Below are positions 1 to 7,761 of a stretch of DNA of 64,000 nt, piece after piece. Origin of the DNA: Bradyrhizobium sp. 141 (lineage in GTDB: Bacteria; Pseudomonadota; Alphaproteobacteria; Rhizobiales; Xanthobacteraceae); contig NZ_JADPKR010000103.1 in NCBI RefSeq assembly GCF_023074055.1, forward strand, positions 248,001 through 312,000, given 5' to 3'. Made by a program: the position numbers and the translations under genes. The stretch's first letter is position 1. The number at the start of each line of letters is the position of its first letter. The notes under the pieces are model-generated. The model had not been told where the DNA came from. It ran no database searches and saw only the letters and a program-made list of their open reading frames with translations.

Positions 1-1
1 G

Positions 2-1114
2 CGCCGGCACCTTCATGCCCACCCGGAGCTGTCACTCCAGGAGAAAGAGACCGCCGCCTTCGTGCAGGACAAGCTCACCGAGCTCGGCATTCCCTTCGTG
101 TCAGGCATCGGCGGCCACGGCATCGTCGCGACCTTGACGCGCGGGCATGCGCGAAGCCGCGTCGGCTTGCGCGCCGACATGGACGCGCTGCCGATCACCG
201 AGGATACCGGGCTTGCTTACGCCTCCAAGACATCAGGCGTGATGCATGCCTGCGGCCATGACGGACACACCGCCTCGCTGCTCGGCGCCGCTGCGATGCT
301 CGCCACTGACACCGATTGGAGCGGCACGGTCGATTTCATCTTCCAGCCGGCGGAGGAAGGTTTTGGCGGCTCGCGCGCGATGGTCGCGGCCGGGCTGTTC
401 GACCGCTTTCCGATGGAACGGGTGTTCGGCTTTCACAATTGGCCGGGCCTTGCCGCCGGCACCATCGCCGTGCATGACGGCGTCGTCATGGCCTCCGGCG
501 GACGCGTCACCATCGCCATCGAGGGCCATGCGGGCCACGCCGGCATGCCGCATCTGACGCGCGATCCGGTGTTGGCGGCCGGCCATCTGATCGTGGCGCT
601 GCAATCGATCGCCTCGCGCAGCGTCGATCCGCTCGACACCGCCGTGCTGTCGCTCTGCACCATCGAAGGCGGCACCGCACCGAACCAGATCGCGGGACGC
701 GTGATCATCCGCGGCACGCTGCGGTACCACCGCGACGCCGTCAAGGACGTCATCCTCGACGGGATCGAGCGCACCTGCGCCGGGATCGCGACGAGCTTTG
801 GCGTCAAGGTCACGCCCGAGATCGTCATGGGCGTCGGCGTCGTGATCAACACGGCTGACGAGGCTGGCCTGGCGCGCATCGGCGCGGAGAAGGTGCGGGC
901 CAAGGTGCGCCGCGACCTCGCGCCCAGCATGGCTGGCGAGGATTTTGCCCACTATCTCCAGCAGCGGCCGGGCGCCTTCGTCTGGATCGGCAATGGCGAG
1001 CTCCGTCACGGCGCCGAGCTGCACGGCCCGCGCTACGATTTCAACGACGCCATCCTGCCGGTGGCATCGAGCTGGATGGCCGAAGTGGCCAAGGCGGCGC
1101 TGGCGTCGAACTAG
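2..1114 (+). CDS. M20 family amidohydrolase (hippurate/N-acyl-amino-acid hydrolase type), 5' truncated by window
   Basis: Zn-dependent hydrolase of N-acyl amino acids or related amides in the cytoplasm. The frame is open from base 2 and begins with RRHLHAHPELSLQE, the usual N-terminal motif, so only a few residues are missing; 370 residues are visible. The first ATG in frame (62) is internal. Metal-ligand motifs are present: DMDALPI, HACGHDGHTA and PAEEGFGGSRAM, followed by the dimerisation domain around GHAGHAGMPHL and the C-terminal SMAGEDFAHYLQ. No operon partner is visible downstream because the next gene is on the other strand. The exact substrate cannot be told from sequence. Confidence 0.93.
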   Translation, partial: RRHLHAHPELSLQEKETAAFVQDKLTELGIPFVSGIGGHGIVATLTRGHARSRVGLRADMDALPITEDTGLAYASKTSGVMHACGHDGHTASLLGAAAMLATDTDWSGTVDFIFQPAEEGFGGSRAMVAAGLFDRFPMERVFGFHNWPGLAAGTIAVHDGVVMASGGRVTIAIEGHAGHAGMPHLTRDPVLAAGHLIVALQSIASRSVDPLDTAVLSLCTIEGGTAPNQIAGRVIIRGTLRYHRDAVKDVILDGIERTCAGIATSFGVKVTPEIVMGVGVVINTADEAGLARIGAEKVRAKVRRDLAPSMAGEDFAHYLQQRPGAFVWIGNGELRHGAELHGPRYDFNDAILPVASSWMAEVAKAALASN

Positions 1115-1115
1115 C

Positions 1116-1406
1116 TCACGAAATCTCGCGGGGCAGCTTCCAGTCTCGCTTCGGCGCGAAAGCCTCCTCGACGCGCGCGACGTGATATCCCTCCGGGAGC
1201 AGCCGGCCGCCCTCCTCGTCCGCAACGGGAACGTCGGTCACCAGCCCCTCGATCAAGGCGGCCTCCCACACCTCTTTCTCGGTGGGAAAGGGATCGCCGA
1301 TCTGCTTGTTGCCTTCGAACAGCGCGTACATCGGTTCCGGTCCTGCGTTGATCAAGCTCACGAGCAACGTATCGGCGGCACGGACGTTCCTTCCGGCGAA
1401 TGGCAA
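1116..1406 (-). CDS. Small hypothetical protein, 96 aa
   Basis: I do not recognise this family. The frame reads as a compact acidic soluble protein (NAGPEPMYALFEGNKQIGD..., ...EEGGRLLPEGYHVARVEEAF) with coding-like third-position GC. It has no signal peptide or membrane segment. Its stop is one base from the end of the amidohydrolase, so the two genes converge. The only start giving full length is TTG at 1406; a GTG at 1361 is the alternative, and neither has a clear Shine-Dalgarno sequence. It is divergent from the DUF72 gene with only 17 bases between, so promoters must overlap coding sequence. Confidence 0.6.
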   Translation of the reverse strand: MPFAGRNVRAADTLLVSLINAGPEPMYALFEGNKQIGDPFPTEKEVWEAALIEGLVTDVPVADEEGGRLLPEGYHVARVEEAFAPKRDWKLPREIS

Positions 1407-1423
1407 CGGATGGCACGTGAAGC

Positions 1424-2146
1424 ATGGCGCGCGTTCTGATCGGCACCTCCGGCTGGCACTATGATTCCTGGCGCGGCCCGTTCTTCCCGGAGGGCGTGAC
1501 GCTGAAGGAGCAGCTGCATTATTACGCCGGACAGTTCGACACCACGGAGCTGAACGGCGTGTTCTACCGCACGCCGACGCCCGAAGCTGTGAAAGGATGG
1601 CGCGAGCAGACCGGCCGCGATTTCGTCTTCGCCTGGAAGGCGTCCAAATTCATCACGCACTGGAAACGTCTGTCGGAGCGCTCCGTCAACAGCCTCGAGC
1701 TGCTGGAGGACCGCATCTCACGGCTCGGCGGCAAGGCCGGCCCGATCCTGTTCCAGCTGCCGCCGCAATTCGAGGCGAACGCGGACCGGCTCGCGTCCTT
1801 CTTCAAGCTGTTGTCACGGAAACGGCGCTACAGTTTCGAATTCCGTCACCCGAGCTGGTATCAGCCGCGCATCCTGCGAATGCTGGCGGACGAGAACATC
1901 TCGCTCTGCCTGTCCGACCATCACGATGCGCCGGCGCCATGGAAGCGCACGGCGGATTTCGTCTATGTGCGCGGACACGGGCCGAGCGGGCGCTATCACG
2001 GGCACTACACCAAGCCCACGCTGGCGCAATGGGCGAAGCGCATCACGTCCTGGAAGCGGCAGGGCTGCGACGTCTATATCTATTTCGACAACGACCAGAA
2101 GAGCGCGGCGCCAGCCGACGCGCAGGCGTTGAAGCAATTGCTCTAG
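1424..2146 (+). CDS. DUF72 domain-containing protein (YecE-like), 240 aa
   Basis: Full-length DUF72 protein, a TIM-barrel family of uncertain function. The family hallmarks are visible: GTSGWHYDSWRGPFFP near the N terminus, FYRTPTPEAVKGW, SFEFRHPSWY in the middle, YVRGHGPSGRYHGHYT, and the C-terminal YIYFDNDQKSAAPADAQAL. The first ATG fits the family N terminus. Its stop codon (CTAG, 2143-2146) is shared with the stop of the convergent CoA-transferase gene. No pathway can be assigned. Confidence 0.9.
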   Translation: MARVLIGTSGWHYDSWRGPFFPEGVTLKEQLHYYAGQFDTTELNGVFYRTPTPEAVKGWREQTGRDFVFAWKASKFITHWKRLSERSVNSLELLEDRISRLGGKAGPILFQLPPQFEANADRLASFFKLLSRKRRYSFEFRHPSWYQPRILRMLADENISLCLSDHHDAPAPWKRTADFVYVRGHGPSGRYHGHYTKPTLAQWAKRITSWKRQGCDVYIYFDNDQKSAAPADAQALKQLL

Positions 2147-3330
2147 ATGACACCGCCCTGCCGAAGCGCCGCGATCGCGGCCGCGTCATAGCCGAGCTCG
2201 GCGAGGACGAGATCGGTGTGCTCGCCGAGCGTCGGCGGGCGGGTTGCGATTTCACCCGGCGTTTCCGACAGCCGGACCGCAGCACGCGTCACCGGCGCGG
2301 GCTTCGGCAGGCCGGGATAGTCGACGTCCTGCATGAAGCCGGCGGCGCGGATGTGCGGATGATCCAGCGCCTGTTGCGGTGAGAGCACGGGCCCGGTTGG
2401 AATCATCGCCTCGCCCAGCGCATCGACGGCCTCCTGCGTGGTGCGCTCGGCGCACCAGCGCGCCATCCGCTCGCTGATGACGGGGCCGTTGTTGCCGCGG
2501 CTGATATCGTCGGCAAAGCGCGGATCGTTCAGCCACACCTCCTCCTCGCCCATCAGCCTCGCCCAGCGCTTGAACAGCGGATGTCCGGTGACCTGGCAGA
2601 GCACCCAGCCGTCCCGGGTGCGGTAGATGTCGGCCGGAGCCGCGGTCTGGCCGAGATTGCCCGTCGGGACGCGGTTCACGTTGATCACCGCCTGCTCGAT
2701 CAGCGTCGCATTGGTGAAAGACAAGGCGGTTGCGAGCAGCGCGCCCTCGACGACCTGCCCGCGCCCGGATTTGCCGCGCTCGATCAGCGCGGCGAGCGTG
2801 CCGAACGCGCAATGCAGCGCAGTGCCGAAATCGACCCAGTTCACCGCGGCACGGTATGGCGGATCCCCGGTGCCCGTCATGTAGACCGAACCCGACATGA
2901 CCTGCCCGACGCCGTCGAAGCCGACGCGGTCGGACCAGGGCCCCGGTCCGCCGAATGCGGTCGCCGTCGTCAGGATGATGTCGGGCTTGATCGCCTTCAA
3001 GGATTCGTAGTCGAGCTTCATCGCGCGCAGGGTCTGCGGCGGCAGATTGGCGACGACGACGTCCGCGGTCGCAACCAGGCGGCGCATCACCTCCTGCCCT
3101 TCCGGCTTCATCGGATCGAGCGTGACGCACTTCTTGTTGCGGTTGACCTGGAGGAACAACGCGCCCTCGCCGCCTTCGCCGACGGGCGCCACGAAGCGAT
3201 CCTCGCTGCCCTCGCGCTTCTCGACGCGGATGACCTCGGCGCCGAACTCGGCCAGCAGGGTCGCGCAATAGGGGCCCGCAATGTAGCGCCCGAAATCGAG
3301 GACGCGCACGCCCTCCAGAACTCCTCCCAT
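2143..3330 (-). CDS. CaiB/BaiF family (class III) CoA-transferase, 395 aa
   Basis: Transfers CoA between carboxylic acids through an aspartyl-CoA intermediate. The start at 3330 (MGGVLEGVRVLDFGRYIAGPYC) gives the normal family length of about 395 residues and has AGGGA upstream; a longer in-frame extension to 3564 has no family-like sequence. The N-terminal Rossmann half (LAEFGAEVIRVEK) is followed by the region with the probable nucleophile Asp in NWVDFGTALHCAFG and by RGKSGRGQVVEGAL. It stands alone, convergent with DUF72 and divergent from the VOC gene. Carboxylate substrates are unknown. Confidence 0.92.
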   Translation of the reverse strand: MGGVLEGVRVLDFGRYIAGPYCATLLAEFGAEVIRVEKREGSEDRFVAPVGEGGEGALFLQVNRNKKCVTLDPMKPEGQEVMRRLVATADVVVANLPPQTLRAMKLDYESLKAIKPDIILTTATAFGGPGPWSDRVGFDGVGQVMSGSVYMTGTGDPPYRAAVNWVDFGTALHCAFGTLAALIERGKSGRGQVVEGALLATALSFTNATLIEQAVINVNRVPTGNLGQTAAPADIYRTRDGWVLCQVTGHPLFKRWARLMGEEEVWLNDPRFADDISRGNNGPVISERMARWCAERTTQEAVDALGEAMIPTGPVLSPQQALDHPHIRAAGFMQDVDYPGLPKPAPVTRAAVRLSETPGEIATRPPTLGEHTDLVLAELGYDAAAIAALRQGGVI

Positions 3331-3496
3331 CGATCCCTTCCCTGATGTTTTGGAGAGATTACAGGGAACGGCTGCCACGGCAAGGTGGCAACGGGCATCG
3401 TGCGCCGCTCTCGATATTTCATCGGCGCCCCGTTTCGGCGGGCGGAAATTCTGCTCTAATATGCACCTGTCCATCCCCCAGCCAGAGCGCCCATCC

Positions 3497-4384
3497 ATGC
3501 CGCAACAATTCGACCGATCCGCAGAAGATCTCGGCAATGCCATCCATTTCGAGCACGTCAACATCCAGGTTCCGGATCAGCGCCTCGCCACCCTGTTCTA
3601 CGTCGCAGGGCTCGGGCTCACCCGCGATCCCTATCTGATGGTGTCGGACACCAATATGTGGATCAACGCCGGACGGAGCCAGTTTCACCTGCCGAGCGGC
3701 AGGGCGCAGGTGCTGCGCGGCCATGTCGGGTTGGTCATCGCGGGCCGCGAGGCGCTGCTCGCGCGGCTTGCGTCGGTTGCGAAGAAACTCGAGGGCACGG
3801 CCTTCGCCTTCGCCGAGCGCAACGACCATGTCGAGGCGATCTGTCCGTGGGGCAACCGCCTTTGCTGCTACGAGCCCGACGCCGCGCGCTTCGGGCGCAT
3901 CGCGCTCGGCATTCCCTATGTCGAGTTCGACGTGCCCATGGGATCGGCGCGCGGCATCTGCGCCTTCTACCCCGCGATCATGGGCATGCCATCGGAGTTG
4001 TGGAATGGCGACGGCACGGTCGCCGCCGTGAAGGCGGGCCGCAACCAGCATCTGTTGTTCCGCGAGACCGATCGGCCGCAGGGCGACTATGACGGGCATC
4101 ACGTGCAGATGTACATCACCGATTTCTCCGGCCCGTACCGAAAACTCCTGGCGCGCAGGCTGGTCTCCCGCGAGGACAATCAATACCAGTACCGGTTCTG
4201 CGACATCGTCGACCTCGACAGCGGCAAGCCTCTGTTCACGGTCGAGCACGAGGTGCGCAGCGCCACCCATCCGATGTTCATGCGGCCGATGGTCAATCGC
4301 AATCCGGCGCTCAACAACCGGAATTACGCGTACGGCCACGACCAGTCGCTCTGGGCGATGGGACCGGACCAGTACGAGGGTTAG
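3497..4384 (+). CDS. VOC (glyoxalase/bleomycin resistance fold) protein with two domains, 295 aa
   Basis: Two vicinal-oxygen-chelate modules in tandem: the first begins at IHFEHVNIQVPDQRLATLFYVAGLGL, the second at IPYVEFDVPMGSARGICAFYPAIMGMP. The second carries HHVQMYITDF and a C-terminal HEVRSATHPMF, so His and Glu metal ligands are plausible. ATG 3497 (MPQQFDRS) is chosen because sequence before it does not look like protein; ATG 3461 is an alternative that adds 12 residues. The architecture resembles extradiol dioxygenase-like or glyoxalase-like enzymes but the reaction is not identifiable. Confidence 0.85.
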   Translation: MPQQFDRSAEDLGNAIHFEHVNIQVPDQRLATLFYVAGLGLTRDPYLMVSDTNMWINAGRSQFHLPSGRAQVLRGHVGLVIAGREALLARLASVAKKLEGTAFAFAERNDHVEAICPWGNRLCCYEPDAARFGRIALGIPYVEFDVPMGSARGICAFYPAIMGMPSELWNGDGTVAAVKAGRNQHLLFRETDRPQGDYDGHHVQMYITDFSGPYRKLLARRLVSREDNQYQYRFCDIVDLDSGKPLFTVEHEVRSATHPMFMRPMVNRNPALNNRNYAYGHDQSLWAMGPDQYEG

Positions 4385-4421
4385 GAGGCGGCCGAGCGCC
4401 GCCCCCTTCCGTAAGGGTGCC

Positions 4422-5330
4422 TCAGCCCCACTTCATCTCGCCCTTGGCTACCTTGGAGCCGATATCAAGCGCGACGCCCATACCCAGATTGGGGAAGCGC
4501 GCTTCCATCGCAGCCTTCAGCGCAGCGCTGTCAGCGGCCTTCGCCAGCTCTTCGTCGAACGCGAGCAGATACTTCTTTGTGTGCTCGACGGCGGAAAGAT
4601 CGAGCGCGACGCCCGCCGCCATGTGGCCCGGCACGACGATCGATGGCTTGCGGGCCGCGATCCTGTCGAGGCTGGCGATCCAGGCTGCGCGTTGCTCCTT
4701 GGTCGGCGTATCGGCGATCCAGACATGCACGCCGGAGAAGATCATCACGCCGCCGAACACGGCGTTCAAGGACGGAACGAAGAGATAGCGGCGGTTTGCG
4801 AGACCCTCGGCGTTGACGATTTCGATCGCCTCGCCGTCAACCGCAAGAGAAGCTCCATCGAACGCTTCCGGCAGAACGACGTCGGCAAGCGTCTGCGGAC
4901 CGTTCTCCTTGAGCTGCGGTCCCCAGACGGCGAGCTTCTTCTCCACATTCGCCTTGATGGCCGCGAGCGTCGCGGACGCCGCCAGCACCTTGGCATGCGG
5001 GAAAGCTTCGCGCACCGGCTTCAGGCTGAAATAATAGTCCGGATCTGACTGGCTGACATAGATGGTCGTGAGTTTCTTGCCGCTCGCCTTGATCGCGTCT
5101 GCGAGCGCGCGTCCGTCCGGATAGGAGAAGCCGCCGTCGATCAGCACCGTCTCGGTTGGGCCGGAAAGCAGGACCGGCGCGCGGAAGAATCCGTTGGGAC
5201 CGGCGGGAAAGTGCTTCCAGCTCAGCTTGGCCTCCGCGGCATGGCCGACATCGGCAGGCAACAATACGGCCGCACCGGCGGCAAGGCTGGTCTTCATGAT
5301 CTGTCTCCTCGACAACATCGCTTTCTCCAT
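4422..5330 (-). CDS. MBL-fold metallo-hydrolase-like protein with Tat-type leader, lacks the HxHxDH histidines, 302 aa
   Basis: The N terminus has an SRRQIMK twin-arginine-like motif, a hydrophobic stretch and an AEA cleavage-type site, so the product is probably periplasmic. The fold follows the metallo-beta-lactamase pattern (ETVLIDGGFSYPDG; then a strand where HxHxDH is expected; VPGHMAAG near residue 240). At the metal site the sequence is YVSQSDPDYYFS: both histidines are Ser and the final DH is DY. The canonical di-zinc site is therefore absent or altered. The gene lies 30 bases downstream of the DsbA-like gene and is probably cotranscribed with it. Confidence 0.82.
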   Translation of the reverse strand: MEKAMLSRRQIMKTSLAAGAAVLLPADVGHAAEAKLSWKHFPAGPNGFFRAPVLLSGPTETVLIDGGFSYPDGRALADAIKASGKKLTTIYVSQSDPDYYFSLKPVREAFPHAKVLAASATLAAIKANVEKKLAVWGPQLKENGPQTLADVVLPEAFDGASLAVDGEAIEIVNAEGLANRRYLFVPSLNAVFGGVMIFSGVHVWIADTPTKEQRAAWIASLDRIAARKPSIVVPGHMAAGVALDLSAVEHTKKYLLAFDEELAKAADSAALKAAMEARFPNLGMGVALDIGSKVAKGEMKWG

Positions 5331-5360
5331 TGAACTCGACAGGGAAAATCAGTTCGGTGA

Positions 5361-5993
5361 TCAGGCGGCACGGAGTTGCGCGGCCAGGAGATCGAACCGC
5401 CCGAACAGCATGCTGCCATCCAGCAGCCTCCGCTTGGCGCCGGCGCCGACCACCAGGGCCGGCACGCCATCGACCCCAAATCGCGTCATGTCGACGCGCG
5501 CAGCCGCGATCCGCGCCTGGTAAGCGGCGGTCAATGCATCGTCAGGCGCCCGCACGCGGCGCGCCGCATCAGCCAGTTGCGCGCCCTCGAGCACGTCGGC
5601 GACGATTTGAAGGCTGGAATTGTCGCGGCCATCGACGTAGCGGGCGCGCTGCAAGAGCTTGAGCACCTCGAGTTCGCGGGCCGGACTGACCAGACCCGCG
5701 GCGACGACGCCAAGGGTCGCCGCCGCCGAGTCGAACAGGCCGCCAATATTGCCGAGAATGCCGCTGCGATAGGCCTCGCTGAACGGCTGGCCGGTCAGCT
5801 GCGCAATGCGCTGGTCGTTCCGCCAGGCATGGGCCGCAAAATGCTGGTCCATGGTTCGCGCGGCCGGGCCTGCAAACAGGCCGGTCGGCGCCAGCACGAG
5901 CGTCGCCTCACCGTGCGCAGCAAGCTGCTCCAGCACCGGCCATGCGCCGTAGCACCAGCCGCAGAGAGGGTCGAAGAGATAGGTGATCTGCAT
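5361..5993 (-). CDS. DsbA family (thioredoxin-fold) protein, 210 aa
   Basis: Thioredoxin-fold protein with a CGWC redox motif at residues 11-14 (YLFDPLCGWCYGAWP) and a typical all-helical insertion. The cis-Pro loop is visible as FGVDGVPALVVG near residue 175. There is no signal peptide, so it is probably cytoplasmic, like FrnE-type or HCCA-isomerase-like DsbA relatives. It is first in a two-gene unit with the MBL-fold gene and divergent from a LysR regulator, which suggests LysR control. The substrate is unknown. Confidence 0.88.
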   Translation of the reverse strand: MQITYLFDPLCGWCYGAWPVLEQLAAHGEATLVLAPTGLFAGPAARTMDQHFAAHAWRNDQRIAQLTGQPFSEAYRSGILGNIGGLFDSAAATLGVVAAGLVSPARELEVLKLLQRARYVDGRDNSSLQIVADVLEGAQLADAARRVRAPDDALTAAYQARIAAARVDMTRFGVDGVPALVVGAGAKRRLLDGSMLFGRFDLLAAQLRAA

Positions 5994-6040
5994 GATTTCG
6001 GGCCGCCGATGTTCGATGCAGAGAAACCTAGCGGTCGACC

Positions 6041-6064
6041 ATTATTTGATAAATATCAAATAAT
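6041..6064. promoter_or_regulatory. Perfect 11-bp-arm palindrome, probable LysR operator
   Basis: Arms ATTATTTGATA and TATCAAATAAT are separated by AA, in an AT-rich island within otherwise GC-rich DNA, between the divergent DsbA-like and LysR genes. LysR-type regulators commonly bind dyads with AT-rich arms in exactly this position. Binding by the adjacent regulator is inferred. Confidence 0.6.
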
Positions 6065-6083
6065 ATGACATATTGTTTGTCAT
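6065..6083. promoter_or_regulatory. Second inverted repeat (ATGACA-N7-TGTCAT) in the LysR intergenic region
   Basis: ATGACA and TGTCAT flank a 7-base spacer, immediately next to the first palindrome and about 23 bases before the LysR start codon. Two adjacent dyads would suit a recognition site plus an activation site of a LysR tetramer. This is inferred from position only. Confidence 0.45.
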
Positions 6084-6105
6084 TAGCTAACAATGGCGAC
6101 GACGC

Positions 6106-7005
6106 ATGGAAGCGATCAACCTCAACCGCCTCGCCTATTTCGCAGCCGTGGTCGATGCCGGCTCGTTCACACGCGCTGCGGAGCGCCTCGGAATCACCAA
6201 GACCGTCGTCAGCCAGCAAGTCGCCCGGCTCGAAGCGGAATTGAAAACGGCTTTGCTGCTGCGAACCACCAGGAGGGTCGAGCCGACCGAAGCCGGCCGG
6301 TTGCTGCATGCCCGTTGCATCATGATCCTGCGCACGGCGGAAGATGCCGTGGACGAACTCGCCCAGTCCAATTCCGAGCCGATGGGCGTGCTGCGGATCG
6401 CCGCGCCGAACGACTATGGCGCAACGATGATCGCGCCGCTGGCGGCGAAGTTTGCAAAAAAATATCCGGCCTGCGGTGTCGAGTTGATCCTGTCGGACAC
6501 GCGAACGGACCTCCTCGCCAACCAGATCGACCTGTCGATCCGGGTCGGCTGGCTGAACGATTCAAGTCAGCAGGCCAGGCGGATCGGATCGTTTCGGCAA
6601 TTGCTGGTGGCCGCGCCGGACGTTGCCGCAGCGTTCAAGAGCAAGACGCCCGACGAGCTTGCGGCTCGACCGTTCATCGCCAACGGAGCGCTCGACGAGC
6701 CGCTGGTCTGGCGCTTCACCAGAAACGATGTCGACAGCCGCACAATCCGCATGCGGCAGTCGATCTCGATCAACACGACGCCTGCGGTGCTGGCAGCCGC
6801 GCTCGCCGGCGGCGGACTCTGCGTGCTGCCCGACTACCTGGTCGCGGAGCACCTGAAGTCCCGCCGGCTGGTCCATGTCCTGCCGTCCTGGAGCTTGCCG
6901 GCCGGCGGCATCCATGCCGTGTATCCCGCGGCCCGATTCCGGCCGCCGAAAATCACGGCCTTCGTGGCCATGCTGGTGCAGGAAGGCCGCACGCTCGCAA
7001 GCTAA
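6106..7005 (+). CDS. LysR family transcriptional regulator, 299 aa
   Basis: DNA-binding regulator. The N-terminal winged HTH is clear (NRLAYFAAVVDAGSFTRAAERLGITKTVVSQQVARLEAELKTALLLRTTRRVEPTEAGRLL split over residues 4-65), followed by a periplasmic-binding-protein-like effector domain (residues 90-299). ATG 6106 matches the family N terminus. It faces the DsbA-like/MBL pair across a 112-base region that holds two dyads, so those genes are the likely targets. The inducer is unknown. Confidence 0.93.
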   Translation: MEAINLNRLAYFAAVVDAGSFTRAAERLGITKTVVSQQVARLEAELKTALLLRTTRRVEPTEAGRLLHARCIMILRTAEDAVDELAQSNSEPMGVLRIAAPNDYGATMIAPLAAKFAKKYPACGVELILSDTRTDLLANQIDLSIRVGWLNDSSQQARRIGSFRQLLVAAPDVAAAFKSKTPDELAARPFIANGALDEPLVWRFTRNDVDSRTIRMRQSISINTTPAVLAAALAGGGLCVLPDYLVAEHLKSRRLVHVLPSWSLPAGGIHAVYPAARFRPPKITAFVAMLVQEGRTLAS

Positions 7006-7031
7006 GTTCCGGAATGAGCGTGCACGCCTGT

Positions 7032-7211
7032 TCACGCCGCCGATCGATCCGGAAAGCCGCCCCGCAAGGTGTCAAGCAGTCGCTGCTCGCGCGCGATCCG
7101 GGCGCGATAGAGCTCGCGTTCGCTCTCGCTTCTGGCACTGGCCAGCAACATGCGATAGTGCCCGATCACCTTCTCGCTGCCGCTGATGAGCAGGTTGCGG
7201 ACGTCGCTCAT
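7032..7211 (-). CDS. Small hypothetical protein, 59 aa, translationally coupled
   Basis: Charged, Arg-rich, predicted alpha-helical peptide (MSDVRNLLISGSEKVIGHYR...SESERELYRARIAREQRLLD). Its ATG overlaps the TGA of the upstream 74-aa gene in an ATGA arrangement (7208-7211), which is the main support that both are real. No signal peptide or cysteine. I do not recognise the family. The pair is transcribed away from hsp20. Confidence 0.62.
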   Translation of the reverse strand: MSDVRNLLISGSEKVIGHYRMLLASARSESERELYRARIAREQRLLDTLRGGFPDRSAA

Positions 7212-7432
7212 CGTTCCCCTCCCATAGCAGTGGAAACCGATGGCATGTTCGGAAGGCTGAATGCGGCCGGGAAGACGTTGGCGGCGAGAGCCTCGAGCGC
7301 GGCCTGCTCCTCGGCGAGGCGTCGTTCGATGAACTGGCGCTCAATGTCCGACAGCCTGGTCTTCAGCAAGCGTCGATAACGAGACAAATTGTTGCGGTGC
7401 GCGCGGATGCGGGCGAAATCCTGATCGAGCAT
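7208..7432 (-). CDS. Small hypothetical protein, 74 aa, helical and Arg-rich
   Basis: Reads RIRAHRNNLSRYRRLLKTRL followed by IERRLAEEQAALEALAA, a likely amphipathic or coiled-coil helix. ATG 7432 is preferred over GTG 7441 because AGGAG (7443-7447) lies 10 bases before it, while the GTG is almost touching the Shine-Dalgarno. It overlaps the following 59-aa gene by four bases. It shares the intergenic region with hsp20 and may belong to the same stress response, but nothing in the sequence proves it. Confidence 0.65.
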   Translation of the reverse strand: MLDQDFARIRAHRNNLSRYRRLLKTRLSDIERQFIERRLAEEQAALEALAANVFPAAFSLPNMPSVSTAMGGER

Positions 7433-7597
7433 CGTCGTCACTCCTGACGGTCTTTCACGGTCCTTTTCGATTCTGCAGTGCAGGAAGAAACATCTTCCGG
7501 CGCAAAAAATATTCAGACGCGCTGTCCTGTCAAGACGCTGTTTCGCCGCTCCCTCGACGGCGCCGGCGGCCCCTCGAAAAAAAATTTCGCGCCCCCT

Positions 7598-7626
7598 CTT
7601 GCAAGGTCCTTGCGCCGCTCTAATTC
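7598..7626 (+). promoter_or_regulatory. Possible hsp20 promoter (CTTGCA-N17-TAATTC)
   Basis: A CTTG-type -35 at 7598-7603 and a TAATTC -10-like box at 7621-7626 with 17-base spacing lie about 135 bases before the hsp20 start codon. This leaves room for a leader of the size of a ROSE element. No clear heat-shock sigma (CCCCAT) box is seen, and the match is only moderate. Confidence 0.35.
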
Positions 7627-7649
7627 GTTTTTCGCCGCGAGAGCGGTGT

Positions 7650-7761
7650 GCCGGATGCCCGATCGGGTCCGGCGCGGGCGCCGGCCGGGGTCTTCGGACC
7701 CGCTTTCCGATTCCCTGTCGTGCGCTCCTTCGTAACCATCTTGCTCTTTGGAGGACTTGGT
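7650..7761 (+). promoter_or_regulatory. ROSE-type RNA thermometer in the hsp20 5' UTR
   Basis: ROSE elements repress translation of rhizobial small heat-shock genes at low temperature by pairing the Shine-Dalgarno with a conserved UUGCU. Here TTGCT (7741-7745) stands a few bases before GGAGGA (7750-7755), preceded by CGTAACCATC, exactly the 3' hairpin arrangement. Upstream are GC-rich hairpin candidates (for example GATGCCCGATCGGGTCC and GGGTCTTCGGACCC). The 5' limit is approximate. Confidence 0.8.

Noticed and set aside
233..1225. Long open frames on the opposite strand of most large genes, for example 233-1225 minus, 8925-10451 minus and 16945-18924 minus
   Set aside because: They are antisense shadows caused by high GC3; their translations are rich in Arg/Ala/His/Asp without domains, while the sense frames have clear families.
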